From assembly GCA_023101725.1 (NCBI GenBank), contig JALJCO010008632.1:1-64000 (forward strand): a stretch of 64,000 nt of DNA. The letters run 5' to 3'. The notes below the pieces were generated by a model that was given only the letters and a program-made list of their open reading frames with translations, was not told the DNA's origin and made no database searches. A program made the translations under genes and the position numbers. How positions within the stretch are numbered: the first letter of the stretch is position 1; every line of letters starts with the position of its first letter. Source of the DNA: Atherinomorus stipes. Taxonomy: Eukaryota; Chordata; Actinopteri; Atheriniformes; Atherinidae. Positions 26,764 to 38,569 of the stretch are shown piece by piece.

Positions 26764-28007
26764 CAAGATTTTCAAATGAATGAATTTAAATAATCTCAAA
26801 CTGTACTTAAGTTATTTGATAATTGAAAGAATTTTTTAATCTTATTTTTGATTAATTTACTCATCCATATTACTTATTGTTTTAAAGGAATCTTTCCAAT
26901 ACTGCAGTTCTCAAGTTTTACTTATATCTGATATTGCCCTTGCATTCAAGATATTGCAATTTTGTACAATCATGTGATATCTCTTTTAAGGGACAAAAAG
27001 TATCGATATTGATATCAAAATCATAAAGTACCATAAACTACTGGTATTGTGTTTACAGGAAAAATTTTGGAATCGCCCATCCATGGTACATACAGAGCTC
27101 AGACTAAACGGATGCTCCGATGAAAAAAAAATCATGTTTTAGCAACTTTTAAATCCATTTTATGTAGCACTTTTATAAGAATGTCATGTCTGTACGGTCT
27201 TGTATGTGTCTGTGGACAGGACACTCAGGACCTGTACTGAGTAACTGAGTAACTAAAAAAATGTTGAACATGATTTCTCCCTGATAATATCTGAAAAAGT
27301 CAAAACTTTTTCTACTTATCAGGAATTCAGCAGAGCCAAATAAAGTGATGCCAACCCAGCTGAGTCAGACAAGATGAGTTTATATTCAGACTTAACGGAC
27401 ATTCAAAGCACTTACGGTGAATCAGATTTTTCCTCGTACAGTAGGGAGACGTGGATTTAAATAACTGGCTGGGAAGCTTTATCACAAACTGCTGTGGTCA
27501 CCTGCCTCTGTAAGTAAACTACGATGGCAGAGCAGCAACGTCTCTGCGTTCATCACCACACCTCCGGCCCAACCGTAGAGGCTGCATGTTATCTGCAGCA
27601 CATTGTCCCTGCCCAGCTGGATAAGCTCACTGCCGATAAAGAATTTCTGCTTAACTGAGGTGGGACAGCCACTAAACCGCGATAGCGCAAACTTAAATGC
27701 CTCCATTTGTTGTCAGCAGGGTGGACATTATATTTTGATTCAAACAATACAAGTTCCACAGCATTGTTACATAAGTACATGGTTCGATCCATAGCCTGAA
27801 ATCAGATTCGTTCCTTTTCATTCTCCACGCATGTAAATGTTGCATCCTGAACTGATCACTATACAATGAATTTACCAACGATCCCAATGTACAACACTGA
27901 AGACAGAGCTAAGGCTGGTTGACGTGTGCTGCTGTGCCAATGGAAAGGTTTCCACGGTTCCTCACAAAAACATTCACATCAATTAACTTGTGTTTGTATG
28001 TATTTAG
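26764..28007. other. unassigned intergenic stretch
   Basis: No gene recognised. The overlapping short frames at 27.5-27.9 kb have no known domain. Confidence 0.4.
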
Positions 28008-28390
28008 TCAGTCATTTTCTTTACCCCTTATCCATTTCAGGGTCGCAGGAGCCCATCCCTCCTATTATCAGGCAAGAGGCGGGGTACACCCTTGACTGGT
28101 CGCCAGTCTGTCGCAGGGCCAACACAGAGAGACAGACAACCATTCACACGCACGCCTAGGGACAATTTAGAGTGATCAATTAACCTAGCATACATGTCTT
28201 TGGACGGTGGGAGGAAGCCAGAGCGCCCAGAGAGAACCCGCGCATGCAAGGGGAGAACATGCAAACCCCACACAGGAAGGCCACAGTTGGAATGGTTCGA
28301 ACCCCCTCCCCAGCTGGGAATTGAACCAGTGACCTTCTTACTGTGAGACTGCGGTGCTAACCACCACGTGCACGTGCCACCGTGCAGCCC
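28008..28390 (-). mobile_element. tRNA-headed fish SINE, second copy
   Basis: Reverse-orientation relative of the SINE at 25284-25666 along nearly its whole length. The tail is at 28008 (TCAGTCATTTTC) and the head at 28390 (GCACGTGCCACCGTGCAGCCC on the plus strand). Flanking duplication is not clean (GTATGTATTT versus GTATATATGT). Confidence 0.82.
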
Positions 28391-28867
28391 GTATATATGT
28401 AATTATCTCGGCCTAAACAACTTAAAGATGTATTAGTGACCCATTAACTATGCTGCTGCTGCTGAGGTCATTATTTTATAACTGCAATGCCTTATTCAGA
28501 CAAAATCAGGCTGATTATGAAAGTCAGAACATCTGGAATTGACAATGTGTCTCCAGAAGGTTGGTAGAGGACCATGTTTCCCACTTTGTAACATCTTGTC
28601 TTCTAGGAGAGAAATGTTGTCTCATTCCGGTCTGATGAAGGATTCTAGCTGCTCAGCCGTCCTGGACCTGGTTGCTGATCATGGACCATGATGCTCTAAA
28701 TGTTTTTTTTTATTGGTGAAAGATCTGGACTGCAGGCAGACCAGTTTAGCAGTTTTTGGATCCAGTATGTGGTCCAGGTCCAGGAGCAGATGTTGCTCTA
28801 AAACCTCCATGTACTTTCCAGCATTGATGGAGCATCACAGATGTGGAAGCTTCCACACTGGTGAAAT
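28391..28867. other. stretch with a possible old repeat fragment
   Basis: 28640-28860 (GATCTGGACTGCAGGCAGAC..., ATGTTGCTCTAAAACCTCCA) resembles a dispersed fish repeat that I cannot name. No coding gene. Confidence 0.35.
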
Positions 28868-29076
28868 GAAGGAGTTTGTGGCAGATAATGCCTTATTTAG
28901 AGGCTACGCGTGGTTGCCCCATCGCTTTCATTATATTGGACATACGCTGATCTGGAGTGGATCTAAATATCTCCCAAAGGAATTTAAGCTGCACCAAAAT
29001 TGTCTCGGTGAGTAAATGAATATATTTCATGCTAGAAAATAGGTCCAGATTGAAAAAAACAAACTTCCCCTTTAAA
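28868..29076 (+). repeat. dispersed repeat (pair with 20.8-21.0 kb)
   Basis: Matches 20817-21020 in the same orientation with many substitutions and ends CTTCCCCTTTAAAGG. Class unknown. Confidence 0.55.
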
Positions 29077-30367
29077 GGTGAAGGTAGTCGTAGTTGTGGA
29101 GACACATCAGCTGATTTCCTGCTAGTTTCTCAGCTCAGTGGGATGTGCTCCACGTGTCATTGACACATCACAGCGAATAACTGGGATCTGATAAGTGGTC
29201 TCTAGATGCATGCAGGGATACATTTTAATGCAGGTGTGAATACACACACTTAGTCGAATGATAACAGCAGGTCTGAATAGGAGCTTTTAAACCCCCCAAA
29301 TGCACCTTCCCTACCCCCGGCCCTTTCTGTGTGGCTTCAACTGTGAATACCGAGACATTTCTGCAGGGGTCCGTAACACTCCTCTCAGGCAACTACTGCC
29401 CCCCTATTGAAAGACAAATTAAGCATTTAAACTTCCAAAACGTTTCCAAATGTGAAAGCTATAAACAGTTCTAGAAACAATGAAGAATGAAAAGCAGATG
29501 TTTGACAATTCGTCTGTAAATCTGAAAGAAAAATAAAAAGTGTGTAACATGATTTCAGAAAGCTGGTGGAGGAGCATTTCCAGTTATGATGTGTTTGCTC
29601 TCAGTTTGGATCTGGTGAGCAGAGCTGATCTTTAAGCTGCCGGCCCAGAGGAACCAGAACTGACCTGAGTCAAGCAGCACTGCATGATGGATGTGTCAGA
29701 GGTTATCTATGGGGTAACACGGTGTGTGTTTGTGTGTGTGTGTCAGGGGTCATGAGAGTGGAGACATTAACAGATGCCTGGTTGTGTGACAGTTGTTGAC
29801 TTGTCTTTACCAAACAGTTGGCTCCACATCGGAAACTCCCCACGCACATGCACACACACGCACACACACACACACACAGGTTTTATGATCTTATAGCAAT
29901 GCATTAAAATATTCATCACACACAGGTGTGTTTTTTCATAATGTGGCACCCATAGCAAGCGTAGGTCTCCTCAGTAAAGGTGGCCAAATGCTGCCGTCTG
30001 ACCCAGTGAATGGCCAGTTGTGCAGCTGTGAGAAAGTCAACAGGATCTGAACTTTTGAACTTCTCTTTCTGAGTGTACAAGCAAGTAGAAAACCATGAAA
30101 ACCTTCAAGGTCAGACTGACTGAATCTGTGTTGTTATTCATACTTTGAAAAATCACTTAATTTAACTGTCTTACAATACAAAAACCATTTGTGTTTATCC
30201 ACCTTTAGAATGCCTCCCAACACAGTTGCCTTTAAATGTAAAAAGGCCACACTTACAGAGTGTTTGAAACTCTGCCCTAAACCCCTAAACTCCAAGTCAG
30301 GTATGCTTCTTTTGGTCCACCAGATTTTTTTTTTTTTATGCAAGACAGCATGAGCTGAACAGTAATC
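29077..30367. other. unassigned stretch with TG/CA microsatellites
   Basis: Dinucleotide runs lie at about 29720-29744 and 29848-29878. No gene seen. Confidence 0.4.
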
Positions 30368-30881
30368 CCAGGCAGCATCCAGACATCATGCTCCAGTTCA
30401 GCCTCAGTTGTCAGATTATGAGGTTAAACTGATGTAAATGAATGTATCAATAGATATAGCACCATAAAGACCAACCAGAACCAGAAACCAGAATTCATTA
30501 CAAAACAGAACGTTGTAGAAATAACACACATACTGTATAAACATTGACCAAGCCTTTTCTCATCTCAATATCATTCTCTCAAGTCTTGGCTTTCAGGAGA
30601 AAAAATATTGGCATTGAAACAAACACACAACAGAAATTGCTTACATATTTCCACTTTTTCCTCATTTCCAGTTATTTCTGCAACTATTTACCTTCTATCC
30701 TCACAAAACCAACTCCAACTCAGCTGCATAAGAAAGCTCTTCTTGGCTTTATTCCAGCCATATAGGACCATTATTTTCCTTCTTTTCTGACACACATAGA
30801 ACTTTCTGCTCCCTTGTCGATCTTTGGCTGCTCCTGATTGGACATTACCGTCAGTTTAAGCTCTCTGATTGGTGGAAAGTT

Positions 30882-31134
30882 CAAGAGTACCTAACTGCAG
30901 TTACAATGACCAACAAGGGCACCGCCATAAGTCCAATCCATACAGTAAGTCTCAAGCGGAAGTTAGTTAATCACAGCTTAGAGTAACTATCTGCGGTGTA
31001 GTCGGGTGGTTAGGGTTAGGAGAAAGGTCAGGGTTAGATTTTAGTACGTTACATTGAGAACAAACTTCCGATTGGGACTTCCGACATGGATTGGATATAT
31101 AGCGACGTATTGTGACTGCATTTGGGTCCCTCTC
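30882..31134. mobile_element. 253-bp insertion with perfect 8-bp duplication
   Basis: GGAAAGTT flanks both sides (30874-30881 and 31135-31142), and the block is absent from the paralogous repeat near 1270-1290. Terminal inverted repeats are weak (CAAGAGTACC versus GAGAGGGACC). The 8-bp duplication suggests hAT or a similar class. It contains short GGTTAG/GGGTTAG strings. Confidence 0.65.
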
Positions 31135-31254
31135 GGAAAGTTTGACAGTGAGTGTCTTCATCATTTCCAGGTCTAAAGAGAGGTCTCTTAGCAACATAGT
31201 AGTGATGGTGATCTTTTTATGATGAAAATGGAACAAATAATGGTGTTCTCATTT

Positions 31255-31749
31255 GGGTTGCAACGACACAAAAATTCACCGTTTGGTTCAGTTTGATATT
31301 GTAGTGTCACAAATTTTTTTATATAAAAAATAAATTTTCATGCCTTTTTTAACGCAATGTCCTTTTGTTCCCTAGGCTTACCATCAAGGTTATACTGTCC
31401 TTAACATGAAAACCAGTCGTTCAAAATGCAGTTGAAGGCAGATCTACTGAGTTTTCAAGACAGAGCTCATTGTTAGAACACAAGTTAATAAAATAAATTA
31501 AAAATCAGCATTGTTTGATATTCAATACACACCACCAAGATCGAAACATTACCCAGTCTTGTGCAATGTCTTGGTCTTGGTCCCTGGTCTCAGAAGCATC
31601 TTGGTCTTGTCTTGGTTCCTGGTCTCAGCAATGTCTTGGTCTTGGTGATGTGGTCTTGATACATCACTATAGCGCTCACGGTTCAATACACACTCGTACA
31701 GATTGGTTAGATACGAATGTATTGTACATACATGTATTGTTGCACCTCT
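31255..31749. mobile_element. hAT-like MITE (~495 bp)
   Basis: Ends GGGTTGCAACGACACAA and TACATGTATTGTTGCACCTCT are imperfect inverted repeats sharing the (G/A)GGTTGCAAC/GTTGCACCTCT pattern seen in many fish hAT MITEs. Absent from the paralogous site near 1375. No clean duplication. The interior holds TCTTGGTCTTGG-type short repeats at 31560-31660. Confidence 0.6.
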
Positions 31750-31910
31750 AATTATCATGGATCATTGTGGATTTACCAGATAGAGTCTCTGAATGAACGT
31801 GACATTTAGTGGCTGGATTGTAAACCTGTTGGACGGGATAGAAACTAGAGAACCGTAGATCACCTAAAAGGGTAAGCTATCCATCATAATTTACCCCACA
31901 GATACTACTT

Positions 31911-32796
31911 TTTGAGACACTATAGCTCCTGTCAGACTTGCTCTGGAAAGTGGTAATGGTGCTGACTTTGTCTTTTATACCGTTTGCATTCACTTCTCTT
32001 CTTTTGTCTCGGATATGCATGTTGTTTTTGGCTGAATCCACAAGAAAATGTTCCGCACAGGGTTGAAGGGAGAGTGTGGCTGTGTTGACTTACCCGGAAC
32101 ATTTCCTGATGCCTGAACATAGCTGGGACGCAATAAGTCTGCAAGGAAGCTACATGTTTGAAAAGATGAATCCGATTAAAGAGTAGATGGACTTTACTGC
32201 TCATGTTTCGCATTGCAAGTCTGAAAGCGACACATGACAGAAGGGAATGCTCCAGGTGTCTGAGTTCTAGTGGAGTTATATTGGTTGACAAGGGATGTAG
32301 AAAAAGATACTAATAAGAGAGAAACTGCTTTCATAACTTTTTTATGATGAACTCCTCTTTTATAGAACAATGAAGCATCTGCATTTCCACAGTGGACGTT
32401 CAGGTCTTGGATGAAGCCGGTCTACATGATGAGTGTTGCTGGTAGTCTGTCCTATTTTAAGGCCTCTGCTTGTCACTGCCACCAAGCACAACATTCAGTC
32501 TTATCTGCAGAGCAAGATCACAACCACATGGCAGAAAGCTTCCACTCATCTGAACTCCTACAACCTCCCGACCCCGGACCATAAATTGTCCGGACTTTCA
32601 CCGCAGTTGTTGTTCACACATGCACTTCACAGCAGGAGCTAGTTTGCTGGAGATGTGCTCTCACAGCTGGAAATACCAAGCAGGGGTGTCTAACATACAG
32701 AACAGAGAACGCAATGCATACGCGTGCTGGAGAAATCCCTGCTTTTGTGAAAAATGGCTGACAAGCTGCTGATATCACTTACATATCTGTTTAGAC
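31911..32796. other. unassigned intergenic stretch
   Basis: No gene or repeat recognised. The minus-strand frame 31932-32291 has no known domain. Confidence 0.4.
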
Positions 32797-32990
32797 CAGG
32801 GGTGTCCAAATTTCTTACATTGGAGGGCTGAAAATGACTCGGGGTGGAAGGTTGCGGGTCAAGACTAAAAGCCCATAGTGTAACTGTTAAAACTAAAACC
32901 TCATAAAAAGTAATGTGGGAAATGAATAACACTATTCTTCATTGTGTTCATGATCTTTTTCACATTACTTTGTATAAGATTTTATTTTGG
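32797..32990 (+). mobile_element. hAT-type left end, truncated
   Basis: CAGGGGTGTCCAAATTTCTTACATTGG has the form of a vertebrate hAT terminus and is preceded by GTTTAGAC. The opposite end is not found; the sequence runs into the purine tract. Confidence 0.45.
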
Positions 32991-32993
32991 ATA

Positions 32994-33157
32994 AGGGGGG
33001 GGAGGGGGAGAAGGGGGGAGAAAAGAGGGGGGCAAAAGGGGAAAAAAAAAAAAAAAGAGAAAACAGGGGGGGGAAAGAGAGAAAAGAAAAAAAGAAGAGA
33101 AGAAAGGAAGGAAGAAAAAAAAGGGGAGGGAAAAGAAAAAAAAAAAAAAAAAAAAAG
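32994..33157. repeat. G/A-only purine tract (~160 bp)
   Basis: Almost pure purine on the plus strand (runs of G followed by A, few C). Frames of Lys/Glu/Gly on the plus strand and Phe/Ser/Pro on the minus strand are artefacts of composition. Mirror-repeat potential; may also be poorly resolved by sequencing. Confidence 0.8.
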
Positions 33158-33569
33158 ACATCTTCTCATCTTCTCACTTCTCTGATCATGGGCTTCCAGA
33201 TTTGAGCTGATAGACGAGCTGCAGTGCCACCCTTCCCAAAATGTAAAGCTATGTTAATTTGTGTTCAGGAAGGGAACAATTAATTAATATCAAAGAACTT
33301 TTCACACTGCTGGGGAAATCATAATTTAAAAAAAAAAAGACAATGGACAGCAGGCCAAAATAATCACTGACAGGCCAACTACAATATGGCCCCCTAGCCA
33401 ACGAGAATTTCCCATAGTGCTCCAGTCCCGTTGCATAGCAACTGCAGACTCCACTGCTGTCTAGTGACGGCATTCTTTCCACTCATTCCTTCAGATGATT
33501 GTACAACCTAAATTGGAACTGGACATTTTATTCCTTTTCATTTATCTGTCGTAACATGAACATTTACAC
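33158..33569. other. unassigned stretch
   Basis: No feature seen. Confidence 0.4.
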
Positions 33570-33972
33570 CCCATTAACACGTGTGTCTCAGTGATGGGGA
33601 GGGAGGTGAATCTCGTTGGAAGACTGGTGGAGGGTAGGATGAGGAGCATGATTAAGTCCATTCTCAGTAACACCAGTCACCCTCCACATGGCACTGTGGT
33701 CGTTCAGAGAAGCAGCCGCAGTGACCGACTCCTCTCCATGCGATGCAGGACCGAGAGGTTCAGAAGGGATTTTGTTCCAGCAGCTATTAGACTGTTCAAT
33801 GACTCTTGAGAATGCGCACTTTATTACTGTCGTTAGTAACTTTTTATCATGTCTATTTATGTTTTTAATATATTCTTTTAATCTTGGTATGGTGTATGCA
33901 TGAATGTGTGTATGACACATAATATGTGCTACAGGGCACCCGAATTTCCCCCTTGGGAGATGAATAAAGTAT
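33570..33972 (+). pseudogene. 5'-truncated LINE 3' end
   Basis: The open segment 33591-33809 reads MMGREVNLVGRLVEGRMRS, then SILSNTSHPPHGTVVVQRSS and RRDFVPAAIRLFNDS, the same post-RT region found at 15.65-15.83 kb. It is followed by the tail GAATTTCCCCCTTGGGAGAT and GAATAAAGTA, then a tetranucleotide repeat. This is the cleanest of the three related tails. The element is truncated far downstream of the RT. Confidence 0.75.
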
Positions 33973-34028
33973 CTATCTATCTATCCATCCATCCATCCAT
34001 CCATCCATCCATCCATCCATCCATCCAT
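33970..34028. repeat. ATCT/ATCC microsatellite at the LINE tail
   Basis: Three ATCT units are followed by about twelve ATCC units. It directly continues the LINE 3' end and probably grew from the LINE's own terminal repeats. Confidence 0.9.
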
Positions 34029-34947
34029 TAACTGCCCGTTAACATCTGAATAATGTCAAAGAAATGCTTTTTCTAAGGCAAAAACTCACTTTTTAAGCTT
34101 GTCCACATATTTTTAAATTTTCCACAGAGACTGATGTTTCTAATGGGTAAACACTTAATTTAACGCTTTAAAATCCACAAATATATTCAAATATTACACT
34201 CGTAGTTCTGCTGATTATTCCCTCCCATCTTGTGCGCGACGAATTCTGGGACAGGAGAGGCCATGAGGGTTACATTGCATGTATCCTTCGTTTCAGGCCA
34301 ATCGGAGTGCAGGTTTGTAGGCTGGATTCAGAGGCTCCTTCAGACGTTTCTGAAATGGGACAGTACCTGACGCGCCACTGTGACGTATGCGGCTGACAAA
34401 TCCACACTTCGCAGTGTGCAGACTGCAACATGAGACACAGCTCGTGTTCCCAGGCCAAGCGGTTGCTGATGACTGATGATCAGCCAGACTCTTCTGTTGC
34501 TGCAAGGAAGCAGCTCCAGGTGAGACGGATAAATCATGAGCAGGTGAGGAGATGATGGTGTGGTACCAGGCCAATCACACCGGAAGGTTGAAGCAGGATG
34601 ATCTGCATGTGAAATAAAGCAGGTTAATAATCAGGCTGCCGTAACAGATCATTTCAGGTGTCACATGACCTATCTTTTTGCAGAGCTCCCACAGTTAAGG
34701 CTGTTACATACTTTGCAAGAAGCGAGACCTTTCTTCTTGTTCTCGGGGCCACAAGAACAAAATAACGTCATTTTGTTCTTCTGGATGTGATTGAGGACAG
34801 CTTGCGGCTTGTTATCGACCCCTCAGCCGAACAGAACTTTCTTCTTGGGGAGCTCTTTGTGTGACTGGTTGGACATTTGAAGCAGGCGGGGTTAACATGG
34901 AGATGCTTGAAGCAGAGTTGTCACCTCCGCAAATGTAAGGTTGAACG
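34029..34947. other. unassigned stretch
   Basis: No gene recognised. The overlapping frames on the minus strand at 34.27-34.57 kb are mutual shadows with no known domain. Confidence 0.4.
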
Positions 34948-35018
34948 GATAGTTTTAATAAACAGCTGATCGAGGTGGTGAGAAAGTACGAAAATATAAA
35001 CTACACACGTGGCATGTA
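34948..35018 (+). pseudogene. possible MADF-domain start fragment
   Basis: The frame reads DSFNKQLIEVVRKYENINY and stops at TAA 35016. The pattern (F/L)xxxLIxxVxKYxxxY resembles the first helix of MADF/Myb-like domains used by PIF/Harbinger accessory proteins. Too short to be sure. Confidence 0.3.
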
Positions 35019-35546
35019 AATACACGGACACCACCGCGTGCACAACTCCAAAAGTTTATTGCAAATGTCTAATCACTGGATGAATACCGTAGCTCCTCCC
35101 CCCTCCCCCCGTGTGCGCCTGGTCGCAGAGATTCTTGTGGAGTATACTGACTTGCCAGAAACAAACTTTTTTCTTGTTCTTGCAGCCTTGAAGGCAAGAA
35201 CAAAGTTCTCACTTCTGATGCTTAATCTTTTGCATGATCTGGTTAAACATGCATCAGACTGATTCTGGATCATGTTGTTCTGCTGGATGTGGGGAAGCAT
35301 CTGTTTTCATGCCAACTTGTTGAAAAATCACAAATAAAAAAAGATTAGAACTACAAAGAGATAAAACTCCATCATGGAGCCATCTGATCTAAGAACCTTT
35401 CATAGCTTCCTCTAACATTAACCACAATATGAGAACATTGGAAAATGTTCATGTTTTTCATTTTCAACTAGTTGTTTTGTCATGATTGCATGTTTGTTTA
35501 TGAAATTGCATTTTTCTAGTTTTACTTTCTGCTTTTTTTTTTTTTA
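35019..35546. other. unassigned stretch
   Basis: No feature seen apart from a T13 run near 35540. Confidence 0.4.
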
Positions 35547-36500
35547 CAGGGAGTGCAGAATTATCAGGCAAATTAGTATTTTGACCACATCATCCTCTTT
35601 ATGCATGTTGTCTTACTCCAAGCTGTATAGGCAGAAAGCCTACTACCATATAAGCATATCAGGTGATGTGCATCTCTGTAATGAGAAGGGGTGTGATCTA
35701 ATGACAAACACCCTATATCAGGTGTATTAGGCCAACATAATTATTAGGCAACTTCCTTTCCTTTGGCAAAATGGGTCAGAAGAGGGACTTGACAGGCTCC
35801 GAAAAGTCAAAAATAGTGAGATATCTTGCAGAGGGATGCAGCACTCTTAAAATTGCCAAGCCTCTGAAGTGAGATCATCCAACAATCAAGCGTTTCATTC
35901 AAAATAGTCAACAGGGTCGCAAGAAACGTGTGGAAAAACCAAGGCACAAAAAAACTGCCCATGAACTGAGAAAAGTCAAAAGCAGCTGCCAAGATGCCAC
36001 TTGCCAGCAGTTTTGCCATATTTCAGAGCTGCAACATCACTGGAGTGGCCAAAAGCACAAGGTGTGCAATACTCAGAGACATGGCCAATGTAAGAAAGGC
36101 TGAAAAACCACCACCACTGAACAAGACACACAAGCTGAAACGTCAAGACTGGGCCAAGAAATATCTCAAGACTGATTTTTCTAAGGTTTTATGGACTGAT
36201 GAAATGAGAGTGAGTCTTGATGGGCCAGATGGATGGGCCCGTGGCTGGATTGGTAAAAGGCAGAGAGCTCCAGTCCGACTCAGACGCCAGCAAGGTGGGA
36301 GGTGGGGGTACTGGTATGGGGTGGTATCATCAAAGATGAGCTTGTGGGGCCTTTTCGGGTTGAGGATAGAGTCAAGCTCAACTCCCAATCCTACTGCCAG
36401 TTTCTAAAAGACACCTTCTTCAAGCAGTGGTACAGGAAGAAGTCCGCATCCTTCAAGAAAATGATGTTCATGCAGGACAATGCTTGTCTGGTTAAATAAA
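35547..36500 (+). mobile_element. Tc1/mariner-like element, 3' half missing
   Basis: TA (35545-35546) is followed by CAGGGAGTGCAGAATTATCA, the left terminal repeat of a vertebrate Tc1-like family. The transposase is readable from 35771 but breaks off soon after the second catalytic Asp. The right terminal repeat and the C-terminal third are absent. Confidence 0.8.
35771..36486 (+). pseudogene. Tc1/mariner-like transposase, frameshifted and truncated
   Basis: Start MGQKRDLTGSEKSKIVRYLA at 35771 leads into a helix-turn-helix segment, then stop TGA at 35870-35872. The reading shifts frame near 35990 and continues PLASSFAIFQSCNITGVAKS to LWTDEMRVSLDGPDG (first catalytic Asp). It shifts again near 36300 and ends KKMMFMQDNACLVK (second Asp in MQDN), where homology stops. 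The Glu of the DDE triad is missing. At least one nonsense and two frameshift changes; inactive. Confidence 0.82.
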
Positions 36501-36503
36501 GGT

Positions 36504-36896
36504 TAAAAAATAAGTAAAAAACTTGAGGCTCAAATTCAGTGAAATGACTCTGGGTAGATGGTTCTGCATCCCTCCCCCCACCTCCCCCAAGGTAATATCA
36601 CACATTGGCTGGTAAAGTTGCATTTGGGGAAGTTGTGTTTTAGCTGGAAGGTGTAACGCTCTCCATGTCTAACTGACATGTCTGCAAAGTAAACAGACAA
36701 CATCCCCACCCAGCAAACAGCTGCTCTCAGCTGCATGTCTCTCTACACTGATCACCATGATTCAGATAAACCAGTTCTTCCGTCTAATCACTGGTGAGCT
36801 GCAAGAGTCCTGATGCATAAACAGGAGAAAAGAGTTGACTGTCAATCTTCTTTCAATGAAAACTTTCATTACGTTGCATCTTCTCTGAAACTACAA
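36504..36896. other. unassigned stretch
   Basis: No feature recognised. Confidence 0.4.
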
Positions 36897-37495
36897 CAGC
36901 CTTTCCAACATGGCCGATCTCACTATGATAAAGAATCCTTCAAAACATTCCTGGATCCAGAAGATCACCACCAAAATTTAATGGGCTTGTCCTTGGGCTG
37001 AGACATACGGCTGGTGAAAATTTCAGGTCAATCCGTCTAGTACTTTTTCTGTAAAGTTGCTGACAGACAGATGGGTGGACGGACAGACGGACAGACATAC
37101 GGACAAACCAATGCAACTGAAAACATTACCTCCTTGGCAGAGGTAATTACAGAAGTAACAAGGAACTTGTAACATTACTTTTTTTTTTTTTACTGCAGAG
37201 TAACTACCCCAACTACCCCAACAGTGTTTATTACAGCAACTCATTACCTCCACCAAGGAGGTACTGTTTTCAGTAGTGTTGGTTTATCCGTCCGTCCGTC
37301 CGTCCGTCCATTTGTCCACAACTTTACGGAAAAAAATTCTAGATGGATTGACCTGTAATTTTCACCAGCTGTGTGCCTCAGCCCAAGGACGAACTCATTA
37401 AATGTTGGTGGTGATCCGGATCACCTTCTAGATCCAGGAATCTTTTGAAGGATTTTTTTATCATTGTGAGATCGGCCATGTTGGAAAGGCTTGAT
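36897..37495. mobile_element. foldback element with octamer-repeat arms
   Basis: The left arm (36897-37150) and right arm (37240-37495) are inverted copies: CCAACATGGCCGATCTCAC on the left and GTGAGATCGGCCATGTTGG on the right. Each arm carries a tetranucleotide-based tract (GGACAGAC-like at 37078-37106, TCCGTCCG at 37290-37312). The inner edges read CCTCCTTGGCAGAGGTAAT and ATTACCTCCACCAAGGAGGT. A T12 run sits in the spacer. No transposase. Confidence 0.8.
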
Positions 37496-38360
37496 GAGTC
37501 ATGAGTGCCCCCTTGTGGCAGAAGTGTGCAGCTGCATGTGATGTATGGAAGCAGAAATTAAACTTATGAGCAGCCGTGAGCACGAGGAGAGAAGACTGTT
37601 GGACAGACTTGTAGCCAGTTGAATATGGTGAACTGTGTGCATCTGTGAATAACTGTAACTTACTAGTTGTATTTCTGCCAGAACAGGATGTTTATTTAGC
37701 CTTTGTTATTTAGCTGATTTGCCTATTCAGAAGTGTTCCTCCATTCACCATGAGTCCTTTTATGCTATTAAGCTAGCTGACCTGTTACATGCCAGAAACT
37801 GTAACTGTTAGCCTTGAACACATATGCATGTTAAGTCCTAACTGGAAGGGTTTTTTAGTAATAATTTATACCTTGAATGTGTTTATTTGCAGAATGAATG
37901 TTCCTCATGGCTTTGTATTTCTGTGTTTACAGACCACACTCACTTCCACCCAGACATTCACCTTAACTAGCCCTGGAATTTACTCACCTGTAAGCCTGTC
38001 GTTTGTTGCATTACTGTGCTGTTGGGATTAAGTGACCAGTAAAGACAGTAAACTGTACAAGCGAGTCCTGTGTGTTCTGACCCAGACCCCATGGTGAACA
38101 TCAAACCTCCTTACCAACGCCTAAACAGTCTTACATCAACATCACCCCAATAGGCCGAATTTTTGGAGTTTTTCCATAGAACTCCATACAAAAGAACAAA
38201 AGTATTTGTAAAAAATTACAAGAAAGGATCTGAATGCGTTCTAGAATGTTTCGAAAGTTGATGCAGATCCAGAGAAAATTCAGGATACTATGATCCAGAA
38301 CACAAAAATGAGGGAGTCGAGCTGCTTGGTGGAGGTCTGCACTCTCCGAATACTTTTCTA
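37496..38360. other. unresolved stretch, possibly LTR-like
   Basis: The segment 37960-38110 has a feel of an LTR 3' region (GTAAAGACAGTAAACTGTAC, CGAGTCCTGTGTGTTCTGAC), but I see no paired LTR, primer-binding site or gag-pol. 38320-38360 (TGGTGGAGGTCTGCACTCTC) resembles another common fish repeat end. Left unassigned. Confidence 0.3.
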
Positions 38361-38569
38361 GTTATGACAGTTTCAGAGTATGTGTCATGTATACAGCCAT
38401 ATGTTCTAACCAAGAATGCATTGCATACAAGTGTCTGCTAACTAATTCAATTAAAAACACTCTTGTCCAAGTGAAATGGATTCTGTGAATAGCTTTATAC
38501 TGAATCAGCTGTAGATTTGTGTTATTGATAATAAAAAAAACATTGTTATTAGGAGTGGGACTCTATTAT

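Larger units (their letters stand above)
30368..31910 (+). repeat. dispersed repeat, copy 2, with two insertions
   Basis: Colinear with 812-1526 but longer, because two blocks are inserted (30882-31134 and 31255-31749). Shared anchors include GAATGTATCAATA, AACAAACACACAACAGAAA, TTTAAGCTCTCTGATTGGTGG and TCATTTCCAGGTCTAAA. Confidence 0.7.

Noticed and set aside
31932..32291. 119-codon minus-strand frame as a gene
   Set aside because: No domain or codon pattern supports it; the length is within chance expectation.
37496..38110. Solo LTR of a Gypsy-like element
   Set aside because: The 3' part has LTR-like character, but no TG/CA ends with duplication, paired LTR or primer-binding site could be shown.
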